A DNA stretch of 64,000 nucleotides, from NCBI RefSeq assembly GCF_001542915.1, contig NZ_LNNH01000002.1:1-64000 (forward strand), read 5' to 3'. Under the pieces are notes generated by a model. The model had not been told where the DNA came from. It worked only from the letters and a program-made list of their open reading frames with translations, and ran no database searches. The position numbers were made by a program, and so were the translations under genes. This DNA comes from Peribacillus simplex (GTDB lineage Bacteria > Bacillota > Bacilli > Bacillales > DSM-1321). How positions within the stretch are numbered: the stretch's first letter is position 1; each line of letters starts with the position of its first letter. This document shows positions 18,266-26,893 of this stretch, piece by piece.

Positions 18266-19497
18266 AAAAGGAGAGGGGACGAATTACGGTAAGAGAGAAA
18301 GCGAAAAGACGTAAATCCATAAGTATCCATCTTCTCTTCATGATGGCGATCCCTTTGATGACCGGCTGTTGGGATCGAGTTGAAATCAATGATTTGGCGA
18401 TTGTCACTGCCGCCTCCATCGATAAAAAGGATGATGATTCCATTGAGCTGTCAATCCAGGTTTTCATCCCTAAATCCATAAGTAGCGGAGGAGGAGAAGG
18501 AGGACCAAGTCAAGGCGGTGGCCGGGCAACTACCTTGGTGAAATCTGATGTAGGATCCAATCTGTCGGAAGCCTTGTCCAAGCTTCAAGGAAAGATACCC
18601 AGAAAGGTATTCTGGGGACATTGTAAAGTTTTTGTATTCGGGGAACGGTTGGCGAAGGAGGGAATTCAGGAGCAACTGGATTTTTTACTGCGCCATCCTC
18701 AGCCGCGTGAACGAGCGAATGTGTTTGTCAGCAAGGGGAGAGGGAAGTCCATCTTGGAATCGCTGCCGCCTTTGGAAAATTATTCGGGAGAAGTGATCAA
18801 GGAATTATCGGATTTACATTTGGGCTTGCGTGTCACACTGCATAAGCTGGATGAGATGTTAACAAGCAAATCTCAAGCGGTTGCCCTCCCTTTCATAAAA
18901 ATTTTACCGCCAGCGAAAGGGGAAGCGAAATTACAGGGCATTCCATATATCTTTGGTACAGCGTTGTTTAAAAAAGATAAAATGACTGGGACGATGACCG
19001 CTAAGGACACAACGGGATTATTGTGGTTAAAGGATGAAATGAAATCATATACAGTGACTTTAAGCCCTGAAGGCATAAAAGGGCAGATATCCATTAATCC
19101 GATATCTGCCCAGGTAAGCGTCATTCCGCAAATAGTAAACGGCAATTGGAAGACGTCCGTGAAGATCGATACAGAAGGGACGGTTATACAAAATGGGACA
19201 AAACTAAACCTTTCCGTTCCGGAATCACTGAAGGTCGTTGAACGAGCTTATCAGAAAGATATTGAAAAGCGGATCAGGCTAGCTTTTCTGCACCTCCAGG
19301 GTAATGGGGATGACGTCATAGGGTTAGCGAAGGAATTTTATCGGAAATACCCAAAGCAATTTAGTGAAGCTGAACGTAACTGGAAAGAAATTTTTAAAGA
19401 AATGAAAGTGGAAGTCGATGTTACTGCCCATATCCGCAGACAGGGTTATATTAACAAACCGGCTGGATTGGCAGAGAGTGAGGTGAAGGATAGGTGA
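18262..19497 (+). CDS. Ger(x)C family germination lipoprotein, subunit C
   Basis: A 411-aa lipoprotein with a basic N-terminus, a hydrophobic segment and the lipobox LMTGC near residue 36, followed by WDRVEINDLAIVTAASID, the hallmark of GerC proteins. The long C-terminal domain contains the ARVTLHKLDEML-like region and SIEKRIRLAFLHLQ. It would be anchored on the outer face of the spore inner membrane and work with the A and B subunits. It starts with GTG at 18262, which overlaps the stop of the A gene, and its own end overlaps the next small gene. The N-terminal extension of about 20 charged residues before the membrane segment is longer than usual. Confidence 0.9.
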   Translation: MKKERGRITVREKAKRRKSISIHLLFMMAIPLMTGCWDRVEINDLAIVTAASIDKKDDDSIELSIQVFIPKSISSGGGEGGPSQGGGRATTLVKSDVGSNLSEALSKLQGKIPRKVFWGHCKVFVFGERLAKEGIQEQLDFLLRHPQPRERANVFVSKGRGKSILESLPPLENYSGEVIKELSDLHLGLRVTLHKLDEMLTSKSQAVALPFIKILPPAKGEAKLQGIPYIFGTALFKKDKMTGTMTAKDTTGLLWLKDEMKSYTVTLSPEGIKGQISINPISAQVSVIPQIVNGNWKTSVKIDTEGTVIQNGTKLNLSVPESLKVVERAYQKDIEKRIRLAFLHLQGNGDDVIGLAKEFYRKYPKQFSEAERNWKEIFKEMKVEVDVTAHIRRQGYINKPAGLAESEVKDR

Positions 19498-19715
19498 AAT
19501 GGGCGGCTTTTTTAAGTACAGCTTTCATTATTATACTGATCATTTTATATGAATGGCCCAGAATGAAACAAAAACCTGTTAAAGAAAAGCTGGCATTAAT
19601 TTCCCTGCTGCTTATCGGCTTGCTCCTATCCATGTTCAACCTTCAGGAGATGGCTGGGCCGACTTCTTGGATTGAAGCTTTGTTCAGGCCGCTTGGAGAG
19701 TTCATGGAAAGGTAA
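19494..19715 (+). CDS. Small membrane protein of germinant receptor operon (D-type subunit)
   Basis: A 73-aa protein with two predicted membrane helices (residues about 4-20 and 33-50) joined by a basic loop. It begins with GTG overlapping the end of the C-subunit gene. Small two-helix D proteins of this size are known in several Bacillus germinant receptor operons, where they modulate receptor activity. The position between C and B, with coupling, supports it as a genuine gene. Confidence 0.75.
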   Translation: MKWAAFLSTAFIIILIILYEWPRMKQKPVKEKLALISLLLIGLLLSMFNLQEMAGPTSWIEALFRPLGEFMER

Positions 19716-19761
19716 GGGCTGGGATGATGGATTTGATTTCCTGAACGGAAAGGAGAGACCC

Positions 19762-20868
19762 ATGGAAAAAGGTAAAATATCTTCTCTTCAAATGGCTTTC
19801 ATGTTGTATCCAACCATTGTTGCAACGGCCATTCTAGGTATCCCGAGCGTAACAGCGAAATTTGCGAATACCGATTTTTGGATTTCTCCGATATTTGCAT
19901 CATTCATAGGATATTTGACTGTATATCTTGCCGTAAAGCTCCACATGCTTTATCCTGGACAAACGATTATCCAATACAGCGAGCAAATCATTGGACGGTG
20001 GATCGGGAAAATCGTCGGCTTTTTATTTCTGTCATTCTATATACAAGTTACGGGACTTATCGTCAGGGAGTACGCAGAATTTGTCGTGGACTCCTTTCTG
20101 ATCAATACACCGATCATCGTGGTCATGGCCTCGATGGTCCTGCTTTGTGCCTTTGTCGTGCATGGCGGTTTAGAAGGTTTGGGGAGGGCCGCTCTATTAT
20201 TTATCCCTGTATTCTTAATACCTCAAATGATCTTGTTCATTTTGGTGTTTCCAGATCTTGAGTTTGAAAATATTTTCCCTGTGCTGGCAAAAGGGGTGAT
20301 GCCGCCTCTCAAAGGTTCGATTGTCCCAGGCGGCTGGTATACTGAATTTTTCCTTATCTCCTTTCTCCTGCCCTTTTTGGTGGATAAGAAAAAAGGGATG
20401 AGATATGGCATGATGACCGTTTTTGCAGTAATGGCCACATTAGTGATCGTAAACCTTATTGTCCTTTTCGTTCTTGGAGCAACCACACCGTCCAAGGTAT
20501 ACCCATTGATGAACGTGGCTAGGTACATTAGCTTCGCTGATTTTTTCGAGCATATGGAGTCGTTCATCATGGCCATTTGGGTTGTCGGTGCATTCGTGAA
20601 AATATCCGTGTTTTTTTATGCTACGGCCCTAGGTACCGCTCAGTGGCTGAACCTTTCCGATTATCGACCCATTATCTGGCCATTGGGGATACTCATTGTG
20701 ATTACGGGCTTCTGGTCCATATCCAACTCAATGGACCTGGAGCGTTATAATGTCAATGCGTTCCCATTTTATGGAGCTTTGATTCAAACGCTCATACCGC
20801 TGCTATTATTGCTGATAGCTATCATCGGCAACAAAAATAAAAAAAGTAAGAAAAGCAATTCAAGCTAA
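19762..20868 (+). CDS. GerB-family germinant receptor permease, subunit B
   Basis: A 368-aa integral membrane protein with ten hydrophobic segments, of the spore-germination (APC-superfamily) permease family. Typical parts are ISSLQMAFMLYPTIVATAILGIPS at the N-terminus, QTIIQYSEQIIGRWIG, GLEGLGRAALLFIPVFL and YPLMNVARYISFADFFEHMESFIMAIWV. It likely binds the germinant in its membrane core. AAAGGAGAG stands before the ATG at 19762; the frame runs back to 19672 inside the small upstream gene, and that longer form is rejected. The operon order A-C-D-B differs from the classical A-B-C. Two terminators follow. Confidence 0.92.
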   Translation: MEKGKISSLQMAFMLYPTIVATAILGIPSVTAKFANTDFWISPIFASFIGYLTVYLAVKLHMLYPGQTIIQYSEQIIGRWIGKIVGFLFLSFYIQVTGLIVREYAEFVVDSFLINTPIIVVMASMVLLCAFVVHGGLEGLGRAALLFIPVFLIPQMILFILVFPDLEFENIFPVLAKGVMPPLKGSIVPGGWYTEFFLISFLLPFLVDKKKGMRYGMMTVFAVMATLVIVNLIVLFVLGATTPSKVYPLMNVARYISFADFFEHMESFIMAIWVVGAFVKISVFFYATALGTAQWLNLSDYRPIIWPLGILIVITGFWSISNSMDLERYNVNAFPFYGALIQTLIPLLLLLIAIIGNKNKKSKKSNSS

Positions 20869-20906
20869 CTTTCAGGAATGGATCCTTGAAACGATGGAGG
20901 TCCTAC

Positions 20907-20972
20907 ATGAAAGTGAATATTAACCAGTACCGGCTAATTGGCCAGGGTAAAAAGGTTGTATCTATAAGGTAA
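20907..20972 (+). CDS. Possible 21-aa peptide, unproven
   Basis: An ATG follows TGGAGG at seven bases and opens a 21-codon frame encoding a basic peptide starting MKVNINQYRLIG. It may be a real small gene or the surviving 5' end of a lost one. No family is recognised. Confidence 0.2.
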   Translation: MKVNINQYRLIGQGKKVVSIR

Positions 20973-21052
20973 AACAAAGCTGAACGGAGCGTATATGAGT
21001 CCCCCGCAGGCGTGCCTTTCGTTACAATCGATGGACAAATTGTACAAGCAAA

Positions 21053-21096
21053 AAAATGTAGACACACTCGATGAAAATCGAGTGTGTCTACATTTT
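21053..21096. terminator. Perfect 20-bp bidirectional terminator
   Basis: Arms 21053-21072 and 21077-21096 are fully complementary around a GAAA loop, with an A-run and T-run on the outer sides. It lies between the convergent gerB-type and GntR genes. Confidence 0.9.
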
Positions 21097-21097
21097 G

Positions 21098-21131
21098 AAA
21101 CGCCTGCGTATCCGTACGCAAGCGTTTTTTA
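21098..21131 (+). terminator. Second hairpin terminator in tandem
   Basis: AAACGC-C-TGCGTA pairs with TACGCA-A-GCGTTT around TCCG, with one mismatch, followed by TTTTTT. It backs up the hairpin directly upstream. Confidence 0.75.
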
Positions 21132-21165
21132 GATAGATTGACTATCCGTTGCGCATCAGTGAACT

Positions 21166-21810
21166 TTATTGCTTCTGCTCCATGCGATTTAAACAAAATT
21201 CCAAATCATTCTGCAAATGCTCTTTCATTAACTGCTCTGCTGCGTCTCCGTTATGATGAAGGATGGCCTGGTAGATTTCTTGGTGTTCCTCAATCAAAAA
21301 CGGGCGTTTGTGGTAGACAACCGTTTTCCGGAACAAATAGATAATGGACCTCATCCTGTCAATTATATCGATCATCATCGGATTGTTAGTAGCTCCTATA
21401 ATAATCTCATGAAATTGATTGTTCGCTGACATGACTACTTCCGGAGTCCCCGTGCTGCCAATATCCACACACTCTTTCAATTTCACAAGAGCTTCTTCGG
21501 TCATGTAACTGGCACAATGGCGCGCTGCGAATCCTTCCAGTAATATACGCACTTGAAATATGTGACGAAGGTCCATATCACTGGGGTTCACGACACGTTT
21601 TTGCTTAATGAGCCCTTCCTGTTCCAGCTTACGAATGGATTCACGCACCGGCGTCCGGCTAATCCCAATTTCTTCTGCCAGTCTTTCTTCGACGAGCTTC
21701 GTACCGCGTTCCAATTCTCCGTTCAAAATCCGGTCTCTTATATATTCATAAGCTTGTACATAGGCATGACCGTTTTCCTTTTTTACCAATTCAATCGTCT
21801 CCCGAATCAT
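21166..21810 (-). CDS. GntR-family regulator, FCD (FadR-type) subfamily
   Basis: A 214-aa regulator with an N-terminal winged helix (EYIRDRILNGELERGTKLVEERLAEEIGISRTPVRESIRKLEQEGLI) and an all-helical FCD ligand-binding domain that includes FHEIIIGATNNPMM, a metal-site region of the family. Ligands of this subfamily are often small carboxylates. It is transcribed away from garR, and three TTGTATACAA-like sites lie in the shared intergenic region. It most likely represses the garR, DUF1537 kinase and gntP operon and itself until an acid-sugar ligand binds. The ribosome binding site is weak (AAGATAAG). Confidence 0.9.
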   Translation of the reverse strand: MIRETIELVKKENGHAYVQAYEYIRDRILNGELERGTKLVEERLAEEIGISRTPVRESIRKLEQEGLIKQKRVVNPSDMDLRHIFQVRILLEGFAARHCASYMTEEALVKLKECVDIGSTGTPEVVMSANNQFHEIIIGATNNPMMIDIIDRMRSIIYLFRKTVVYHKRPFLIEEHQEIYQAILHHNGDAAEQLMKEHLQNDLEFCLNRMEQKQ

Positions 21811-21866
21811 GATTTATTCTTATCTTAAAGTATAAGTATAAGCATGATTATTTAAAAGTGTAATTT

Positions 21867-21919
21867 TTGTATACATTAAATTAAAAATTGTATACAAAAT
21901 ATTAAAAAGTGTGTACAAT
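21867..21919. promoter_or_regulatory. Three phased GntR operator copies
   Basis: TTGTATACA at 21867, TTGTATACAA at 21888 and GTGTGTACAA at 21909 share the same core. Their 5' ends are exactly 21 bp apart, two helical turns, so dimers would sit on one face of the DNA. The motif fits the FadR-type TNGTNNNACNA rule. They lie between gntR and garR. Confidence 0.7.
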
Positions 21920-22051
21920 CTAAAGTGAAGTTGTGAAAACGCTTTATAAATCAAAATTAGGACATGCACTCGAAAAAGGTCCTTTCATAGCAGTACAGGT
22001 TAATTTGGGCACGGTAACAATACCAGCTAAACGAAAGCGAATAAGGAGGAA

Positions 22052-22948
22052 ATGAAATTGGGTAAAAAAATTGGATTTATTGGATTAGGCATCATGGGAA
22101 AACCAATGTCATCCAACTTATTAAAAGCAGGTTATGAAGTAACGGTTAATGATCTTAATATACAAACAGTAGAAGAACTTGTTGAGGCAGGTGCGAAAGC
22201 AGGAACACCAATGGAAATGGGTGAAACATGTGACGTCATCATCACGATGCTGCCTGCGTCACAGCATGTGAAACAAGTCGTGCTTGGCGAGCATGGAATT
22301 TTGAAAACGGCTGCAAAAGGGACGGTAATCATAGATATGAGCTCCATCTCACCGGTCATATCGGTCGAAATTGCAAATGAAGCGGCTAAACAGGGTGTTG
22401 ACATGATGGATGCTCCGGTTAGCGGCGGTGAGCCGAAAGCGATTGATGGGACATTGGCCATTATGGTCGGAGGAAAAGAAAGCGTATTCGAATCAGTTAT
22501 TGATATTCTCCATTCCGTAGGTACGGATGTTACGTTGGTTGGCAAGAATGGCAGCGGTGTCACGGCGAAGCTGGCAAATCAAGTTATTGTCAACTTAAAC
22601 ATTGCGGCGATGTCCGAAGCACTTGTTCTTGCAGCAAAAGCGGGAATTGATGTGGAAAAAATGTATCAGGCCATTCGCGGCGGTCTCGCTGGAAGCGCTG
22701 TACTCGATGCAAAAGTGCCTCTAATCTTGGACAGAAACTTCGTAGCTGGAGGAAGGATCGATATTAATTTAAAGGACATCACGAATGTAATGGAAACAGC
22801 ACATGAAATCGGGGTTCCCCTTCCGCTGTCTAGCCAGCTGCTGGAAATCTTCCATGCACTTAAAGTGGATGGAAAAGCCGGGGATGATCACGGAGGCATC
22901 GTGCAGTATTATGAAAAACTGGCAAACGTCGAAGTTAGGAGGGTGTAA
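22052..22948 (+). CDS. garR: 2-hydroxy-3-oxopropionate (tartronate semialdehyde) reductase
   Basis: A 298-aa beta-hydroxyacid dehydrogenase. It has the Rossmann motif GFIGLGIMGKPMSSNLLKAG at the N-terminus, DMSSISP and DAPVSGGEPKAIDGTLAIMVGG with the substrate-binding serine-glycine region, the catalytic lysine in VTAKLANQVIV, and a C-terminal HALKVDGKAGDDH. These motifs match GarR much more closely than other family members. It would reduce tartronate semialdehyde to D-glycerate with NAD(P)H. AAGGAGG lies two bases from the ATG at 22052 and eight from an in-frame TTG at 22058, so the real start may be the TTG. First gene of an acid-sugar operon. Confidence 0.88.
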   Translation: MKLGKKIGFIGLGIMGKPMSSNLLKAGYEVTVNDLNIQTVEELVEAGAKAGTPMEMGETCDVIITMLPASQHVKQVVLGEHGILKTAAKGTVIIDMSSISPVISVEIANEAAKQGVDMMDAPVSGGEPKAIDGTLAIMVGGKESVFESVIDILHSVGTDVTLVGKNGSGVTAKLANQVIVNLNIAAMSEALVLAAKAGIDVEKMYQAIRGGLAGSAVLDAKVPLILDRNFVAGGRIDINLKDITNVMETAHEIGVPLPLSSQLLEIFHALKVDGKAGDDHGGIVQYYEKLANVEVRRV

Positions 22949-22949
22949 A

Positions 22950-24395
22950 TTGACTATCAATCATTCAAGCAATCTAACCGCAAAAGCTACATTTGCCAGC
23001 CTGCCGGCAGTTCCCGATGAACGGGCTGTTAATGAACTGCTCGCTGACGAATTGCTGGATTTCAATAAAAAAATTATCGTCCTGGATGATGATCCAACAG
23101 GTGTTCAAACGGTTCACGGTATATCCGTTTATACGGATTGGTCAGCTGAAAGTATTGAATTGGGATTCGCCGAGAGGAATTCGATGTTTTTCGTTTTGAC
23201 CAATTCAAGGGGGTTTACAGCAGCGGAAACCGAACGGGCACATAAGGAAATAGCGAAGGTCATCCAGGAAACAGCGGAGAAGCAGAACAAAGAATTCATC
23301 ATCATCAGTCGCGGGGATTCTACACTTCGTGGTCATTATCCTCTTGAAACGGAAGTATTGAAAAATACGGTTGAAGCACATTCAGACATGAAGTTTAATG
23401 GAGAAGTCATCATGCCCTTTTTCAAAGAAGGCGGCCGTTTCACGATCAATAACAATCATTACGTGCAGGATGAAGATGCGTTAGTGCCGGCTGGTGAAAC
23501 CGAATTCGCGAAGGATCGGACATTCGGTTTCAAAGCATCACATCTTGGTGACTGGGCAGAAGAAAAGTCGAACGGGATATTTAAAGCGGATGATGCTGTA
23601 TACCTGTCTCTAGAAAGTATCCGTGATCTTGATTTTGATGGATTGGTCAGTCAGTTAATGGCAGTTGAAGATTTCAATAAAGTCATTGTTAATGCGGTTG
23701 AATATGTGGATGCAAAAGTGGTTGTGATTGCATTGATCCGAGCTATAAAGGCAGGCAAACAGTTCTTGTTCCGGAGTGCAGCGGCGTTAACAAAAATCAT
23801 CGGGGGGATAGATGATAAACCCCTGCTAACGAAAGAAGAGCTAATGAAAGAAGATTCCGGTCACGGCGGTCTTATCATGATTGGCTCACATGTGAAAAAA
23901 ACAACGGAACAGTTTGAAGCTCTTCAAACCTGTGATTTCATCGAGTTCATTGAATTCGATGTCCACCTCGTCCTGCATCCAAATAAGTTTGAGGCGGAAA
24001 TTCAACGGGTCATTGAAGCGAGCGAGCAACTCATACGTAAAGGAAAAACGGTCACCGTATATACGAAGCGGGAGCGCCTCGACCTTGGGGAGAACAAAAA
24101 AGAAGAAGAATTGAAACTATCCGTGAAGATATCCGATGCAGTGACAAGCATAGTCAAGCAGCTTGAAGTACGTCCAAGCTTTATTATTGCCAAAGGCGGC
24201 ATCACGTCAAGTGATATAGGGACGAATGGCCTTGGCGTTAAGCGGGCGACGGTAGCTGGTCAGGTAAAGCCTGGAATTCCAGTATGGTTGACAGGAGGCG
24301 AAAGCAAGTTTCCGGGAATGGCTTATGTGATTTTTCCTGGGAATGTTGGATCAAAAGCAACCTTAAAAGAAGTGGCAGAACGGATGCATCAATGA
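22950..24395 (+). CDS. DUF1537 four-carbon acid sugar kinase
   Basis: A 481-aa kinase of the DUF1537 family. The N-terminal domain has IIVLDDDPTGVQTVHGI and IISRGDSTLRGHYPLET, which form the sugar-acid site, and the C-terminal nucleotide domain has FIIAKGGITSSDIG and PVWLTGGESKFPGMAYVIFPGNVG. Family members phosphorylate threonate, erythronate or their 3-oxo forms. No aldolase or decarboxylase partner of the known tetronate pathways is encoded here, so the substrate is open. The long frame from 22803 overlaps garR; TTG at 22950 with TAGGAGGG at good spacing is the likely start, one base after the garR stop. Confidence 0.88.
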   Translation: MTINHSSNLTAKATFASLPAVPDERAVNELLADELLDFNKKIIVLDDDPTGVQTVHGISVYTDWSAESIELGFAERNSMFFVLTNSRGFTAAETERAHKEIAKVIQETAEKQNKEFIIISRGDSTLRGHYPLETEVLKNTVEAHSDMKFNGEVIMPFFKEGGRFTINNNHYVQDEDALVPAGETEFAKDRTFGFKASHLGDWAEEKSNGIFKADDAVYLSLESIRDLDFDGLVSQLMAVEDFNKVIVNAVEYVDAKVVVIALIRAIKAGKQFLFRSAAALTKIIGGIDDKPLLTKEELMKEDSGHGGLIMIGSHVKKTTEQFEALQTCDFIEFIEFDVHLVLHPNKFEAEIQRVIEASEQLIRKGKTVTVYTKRERLDLGENKKEEELKLSVKISDAVTSIVKQLEVRPSFIIAKGGITSSDIGTNGLGVKRATVAGQVKPGIPVWLTGGESKFPGMAYVIFPGNVGSKATLKEVAERMHQ

Positions 24396-24514
24396 TCGGA
24401 GCGGCATTTTGCCGCTTCGGGGCTAGGTGTAAGCGAATACAATTGGATGGGGCAGAAAAGTTAGTGGACTGAGATTTCAAGCCAAGCCCACATTAAAAGA
24501 AAAGGTGGATGAAA

Positions 24515-25834
24515 ATGCCGATACTTTCTATATGTATAGGGGTTGCCCTATTGCTAATATTAATGATTGCTTTGAAATTAAACGCTTTCATATCCTTGCT
24601 TATCGTTTCCTTGGTAGTAGGGATTTTGGAAGGAATGACACCAATTGCTGCAATTGAATCCATCCAAACTGGTTTGGGTGGAACGCTTGGAAATCTCACG
24701 ATAATCATCGTGTTTGGGGCCATACTTGGTAAGTTGATGACTGATTCAGGCGGGGCCCAAAGAATTGCAATGACACTAATCAAAGCATTTGGCAAAAAGC
24801 GAGTACAACTAGCCGCTGTTCTGACGGCTTCCGTCGTAGGGATCGCCCTTTTCTTTGAAACGGGTGTCGTCGTTTTGATTCCATTGGTATTTACGATTGC
24901 TATGGCAGCAGGAGTACCAGTATTGTATATCGGCATGCCCGTCATAGCCGCCCTTATCACGATGCATGGATTTGTTCCTCCACATCCAGGGCCAACGGCA
25001 GTTGCCAGTGTGTTTGATGCAAATTTGGGCAAGACCTTAATATATGGGGTCATCATCGCGATCCCAGCCATAATCATTGGCGGGCCATTATTCACGAAGT
25101 TGTTTAAGAAAGAAGACTTGGAAGCGGACATTCCAAAAGAGTTATTTAATCCTAAGGAGTTTAAAGAGGAAGAAATGCCACGGTTTGCAACAAGTCTTCT
25201 TACTTCCCTCATGCCAGTGATATTGATAACGGTCAAAGTAGCTGTAGAAATTTTCATGCCTGAATCACCGATCATGCCGGTTGTTGATTTCATCGGCAAT
25301 CCGGCTGTGGCGCTTTTGATTTCTGTCATTATTGCCATTTTCACCTTTGGTCTTAATCGAGGGAAGAAAATGAATGAAATCATGAAATCCTTTTCCGAGT
25401 CCGTCAGCGGAATTGCAATGATTCTATTAATCATTGCAGGTGGCGGGGCGTTCAAACAAGTATTGATAGACAGTCATATTGATCAATATATTGCTGGCAT
25501 CATGGCCGAATCAACGCTTTCACCATTGATCCTTACTTGGCTGATAGCGGCTATCCTAAGGGTGGCCATAGGGTCTGCTACAGTGGCCGGCATGACGGCA
25601 GCCGGAATTGCGGCACCTCTTGTTGCGGCCACAGGGGTAAGTCCAGAACTTATGGTTTTGGCTGCAGGTGCCGGAAGCATAACATTCTCCCATGTAAATG
25701 ATGCAGGTTTTTGGATTTACAAGGAATATTTTAATCTATCAATAGGAAAGACCATTAAGACATGGTCCGTGATGGTCACCATCATTTCCCTGGTGGGACT
25801 TGTCGGAGTACTCATCATCAATTTGTTCATATAA
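24515..25834 (+). CDS. GntP-family gluconate/acid-sugar permease
   Basis: A 439-aa membrane protein with about 12 hydrophobic segments in two repeats. The GHG-type family motifs appear as MHGFVPPHPGPTAVASVFDANLGKTLIYG in the first half and GSATVAGMTAAGIAAPL followed by SITFSHVNDAGFWIYKEYF in the second, all characteristic of GntP transporters. It would import gluconate-like acid sugars by proton symport; with the kinase and garR, a C3-C4 sugar acid is likely. AAAGGTGG stands six bases before the ATG at 24515, and an ATG at 24509 is too close to it. Last gene of the operon, with a terminator after it. Confidence 0.93.
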   Translation: MPILSICIGVALLLILMIALKLNAFISLLIVSLVVGILEGMTPIAAIESIQTGLGGTLGNLTIIIVFGAILGKLMTDSGGAQRIAMTLIKAFGKKRVQLAAVLTASVVGIALFFETGVVVLIPLVFTIAMAAGVPVLYIGMPVIAALITMHGFVPPHPGPTAVASVFDANLGKTLIYGVIIAIPAIIIGGPLFTKLFKKEDLEADIPKELFNPKEFKEEEMPRFATSLLTSLMPVILITVKVAVEIFMPESPIMPVVDFIGNPAVALLISVIIAIFTFGLNRGKKMNEIMKSFSESVSGIAMILLIIAGGGAFKQVLIDSHIDQYIAGIMAESTLSPLILTWLIAAILRVAIGSATVAGMTAAGIAAPLVAATGVSPELMVLAAGAGSITFSHVNDAGFWIYKEYFNLSIGKTIKTWSVMVTIISLVGLVGVLIINLFI

Positions 25835-25836
25835 TG

Positions 25837-25883
25837 AAAAACCCTATCCTGTCTGTAACAATATGGACTGGATAGGGGTTTTT
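25837..25883. terminator. Terminator after gntP-type gene
   Basis: AAAAACCCTATCC pairs with GGATAGGGGTTTTT, with one bulged G, around a 20-nt loop, ending in a T-run. Confidence 0.75.
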
Positions 25884-25924
25884 CACTTTTCTTGTGCACG
25901 AATCATGCTGGCTTGAAGGAGAAC

Positions 25925-25987
25925 ATGGAAAAAAATTTATCATCAATAAATGTAAGCACATTCATGAACAAAATCGTCGGTAAATGA
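25925..25987 (+). CDS. Possible 20-aa peptide, unproven
   Basis: AAGGAG four bases before an ATG opens a 20-codon frame, beginning MEKNLSSINVSTFMN. The ribosome binding site is good but no family is recognised. The rest of 25884-26343 shows no other coding signal. Confidence 0.25.
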   Translation: MEKNLSSINVSTFMNKIVGK

Positions 25988-26343
25988 ATATAAGTAAAAA
26001 AATGAATGATTCAAATGGTTTGGAGGGGCTATCCAAATTCGTTGAAATATTTCTGGTTTTTCAAAAAGACATCATGTTTTACTTAACCTTTTACCCTGCT
26101 CCTGAATATCATTGATTAAAAAAGTATGGATAAAATACGAAATCAAAGATCACTGGGACAATTGCGTGTCGCAAAGCAACGGCATTAAAATCTTTTAGTA
26201 TTCTTAATGTATAGAAGAGTGGCCATGTGGGAATCATGGTGGATAAGGAAATAAAAAAAGAAGAAAGGATAACATTGAAATAAATATTAATAATCTCCAA
26301 GTTACTTAGTATAATAGAAAAAAGGTTAAGGAGTTGGTTTCGA

Positions 26344-26523
26344 ATGGAGAAGCAATTACCTGGAACATCACTGGAGCCTGAAGAGATAGCAGAAATGGTA
26401 TTAAAAAAGGCCTTAAGCGATTATAGGAAAGCACAAATCGAAAAAGCGATCGATGACTCATTGAAGAATCGGGATAAAGATGAGTTCATCCGTTTAACTG
26501 AACTACTGAAGAGCATTTCATGA
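26344..26523 (+). CDS. Small IDEAL-domain protein
   Basis: A 59-aa acidic/basic protein. Residues about 28-52 (RKAQIEKAIDDSLKNRDKDEF) match the IDEAL domain, a short helical module found in Bacillus proteins such as YpiB, where the name-giving residues appear here as IEKAIDDSL. Its role is unknown; the domain is thought to mediate protein contact. AAGGAG lies nine bases before the ATG. Confidence 0.75.
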   Translation: MEKQLPGTSLEPEEIAEMVLKKALSDYRKAQIEKAIDDSLKNRDKDEFIRLTELLKSIS

Positions 26524-26687
26524 AATTTCGCACACTGTGAAAAAGACAAGTAGTTATACTATGATAGAAAAGCTGCCGTGCATGGAAATCAGTGAAGCTT
26601 GTTAATATATGCATAATGAAAGCGAAACTTAATTAGATTAAATCAGTCTAAGGAAATAGCAATCTATAGAATTATCACATTTTACAT

Positions 26688-26701
26688 TGTAAGCGCTTTC
26701 T
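26688..26701. promoter_or_regulatory. cre-like site before the 42-aa peptide gene
   Basis: TGTAAGCGCTTTCT matches the cre consensus except for the last base. It lies about 60 bp before the start codon of the next small gene, so CcpA control is plausible. Confidence 0.6.
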
Positions 26702-26758
26702 TGTATGCTTGTCATACTAATTCATGAAAACGGTTGAAACCTAAAAGGGGGAGAAGAA

Positions 26759-26887
26759 ATGAAAAAGAATGGAGTGTCGTTGGCTGAATTTGTTCAGGAG
26801 GATCGGTTTGAACTCAACTCCTACATTACTTCTTTATTTAACAAACTGAATGACTATGTTCCCAAAAGTCTTAAAGATAAAAAATAA
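26759..26887 (+). CDS. Uncharacterised 42-aa peptide
   Basis: A 42-residue cytoplasmic peptide, rich in charged and polar residues (MKKNGVSLAEFVQED, then a helix ending NKLNDYVPKSLKDKK). AAGGGGGAG stands six bases before the ATG, a cre-like box lies upstream and a strong terminator ends just downstream, so this is a self-contained single-gene transcript. No family is recognised. Its compact architecture resembles that of small regulatory proteins such as those controlled by CcpA or Fur, but this is only an analogy. Confidence 0.65.
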   Translation: MKKNGVSLAEFVQEDRFELNSYITSLFNKLNDYVPKSLKDKK

Positions 26888-26893
26888 GCCATG

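Noticed and set aside
21934-21947. cre-like sequence TGAAAACGCTTTAT before garR
   Set aside because: The last two conserved positions are both wrong, so it is too weak to list as a site.
22803-22949. 49-codon upstream extension of the DUF1537 kinase frame
   Set aside because: It overlaps the conserved end of garR; the TTG at 22950 has a proper ribosome binding site.
24493-25455. 320-codon minus-strand frame
   Set aside because: It is the longest shadow in the window, directly opposite the GntP permease; composition is low-complexity (Ile, Thr, Met) and no ribosome binding site exists.
26109-26300. 63-codon hydrophobic minus-strand frame
   Set aside because: No ribosome binding site, and the region holds the promoter area of the IDEAL-domain gene on the other strand.
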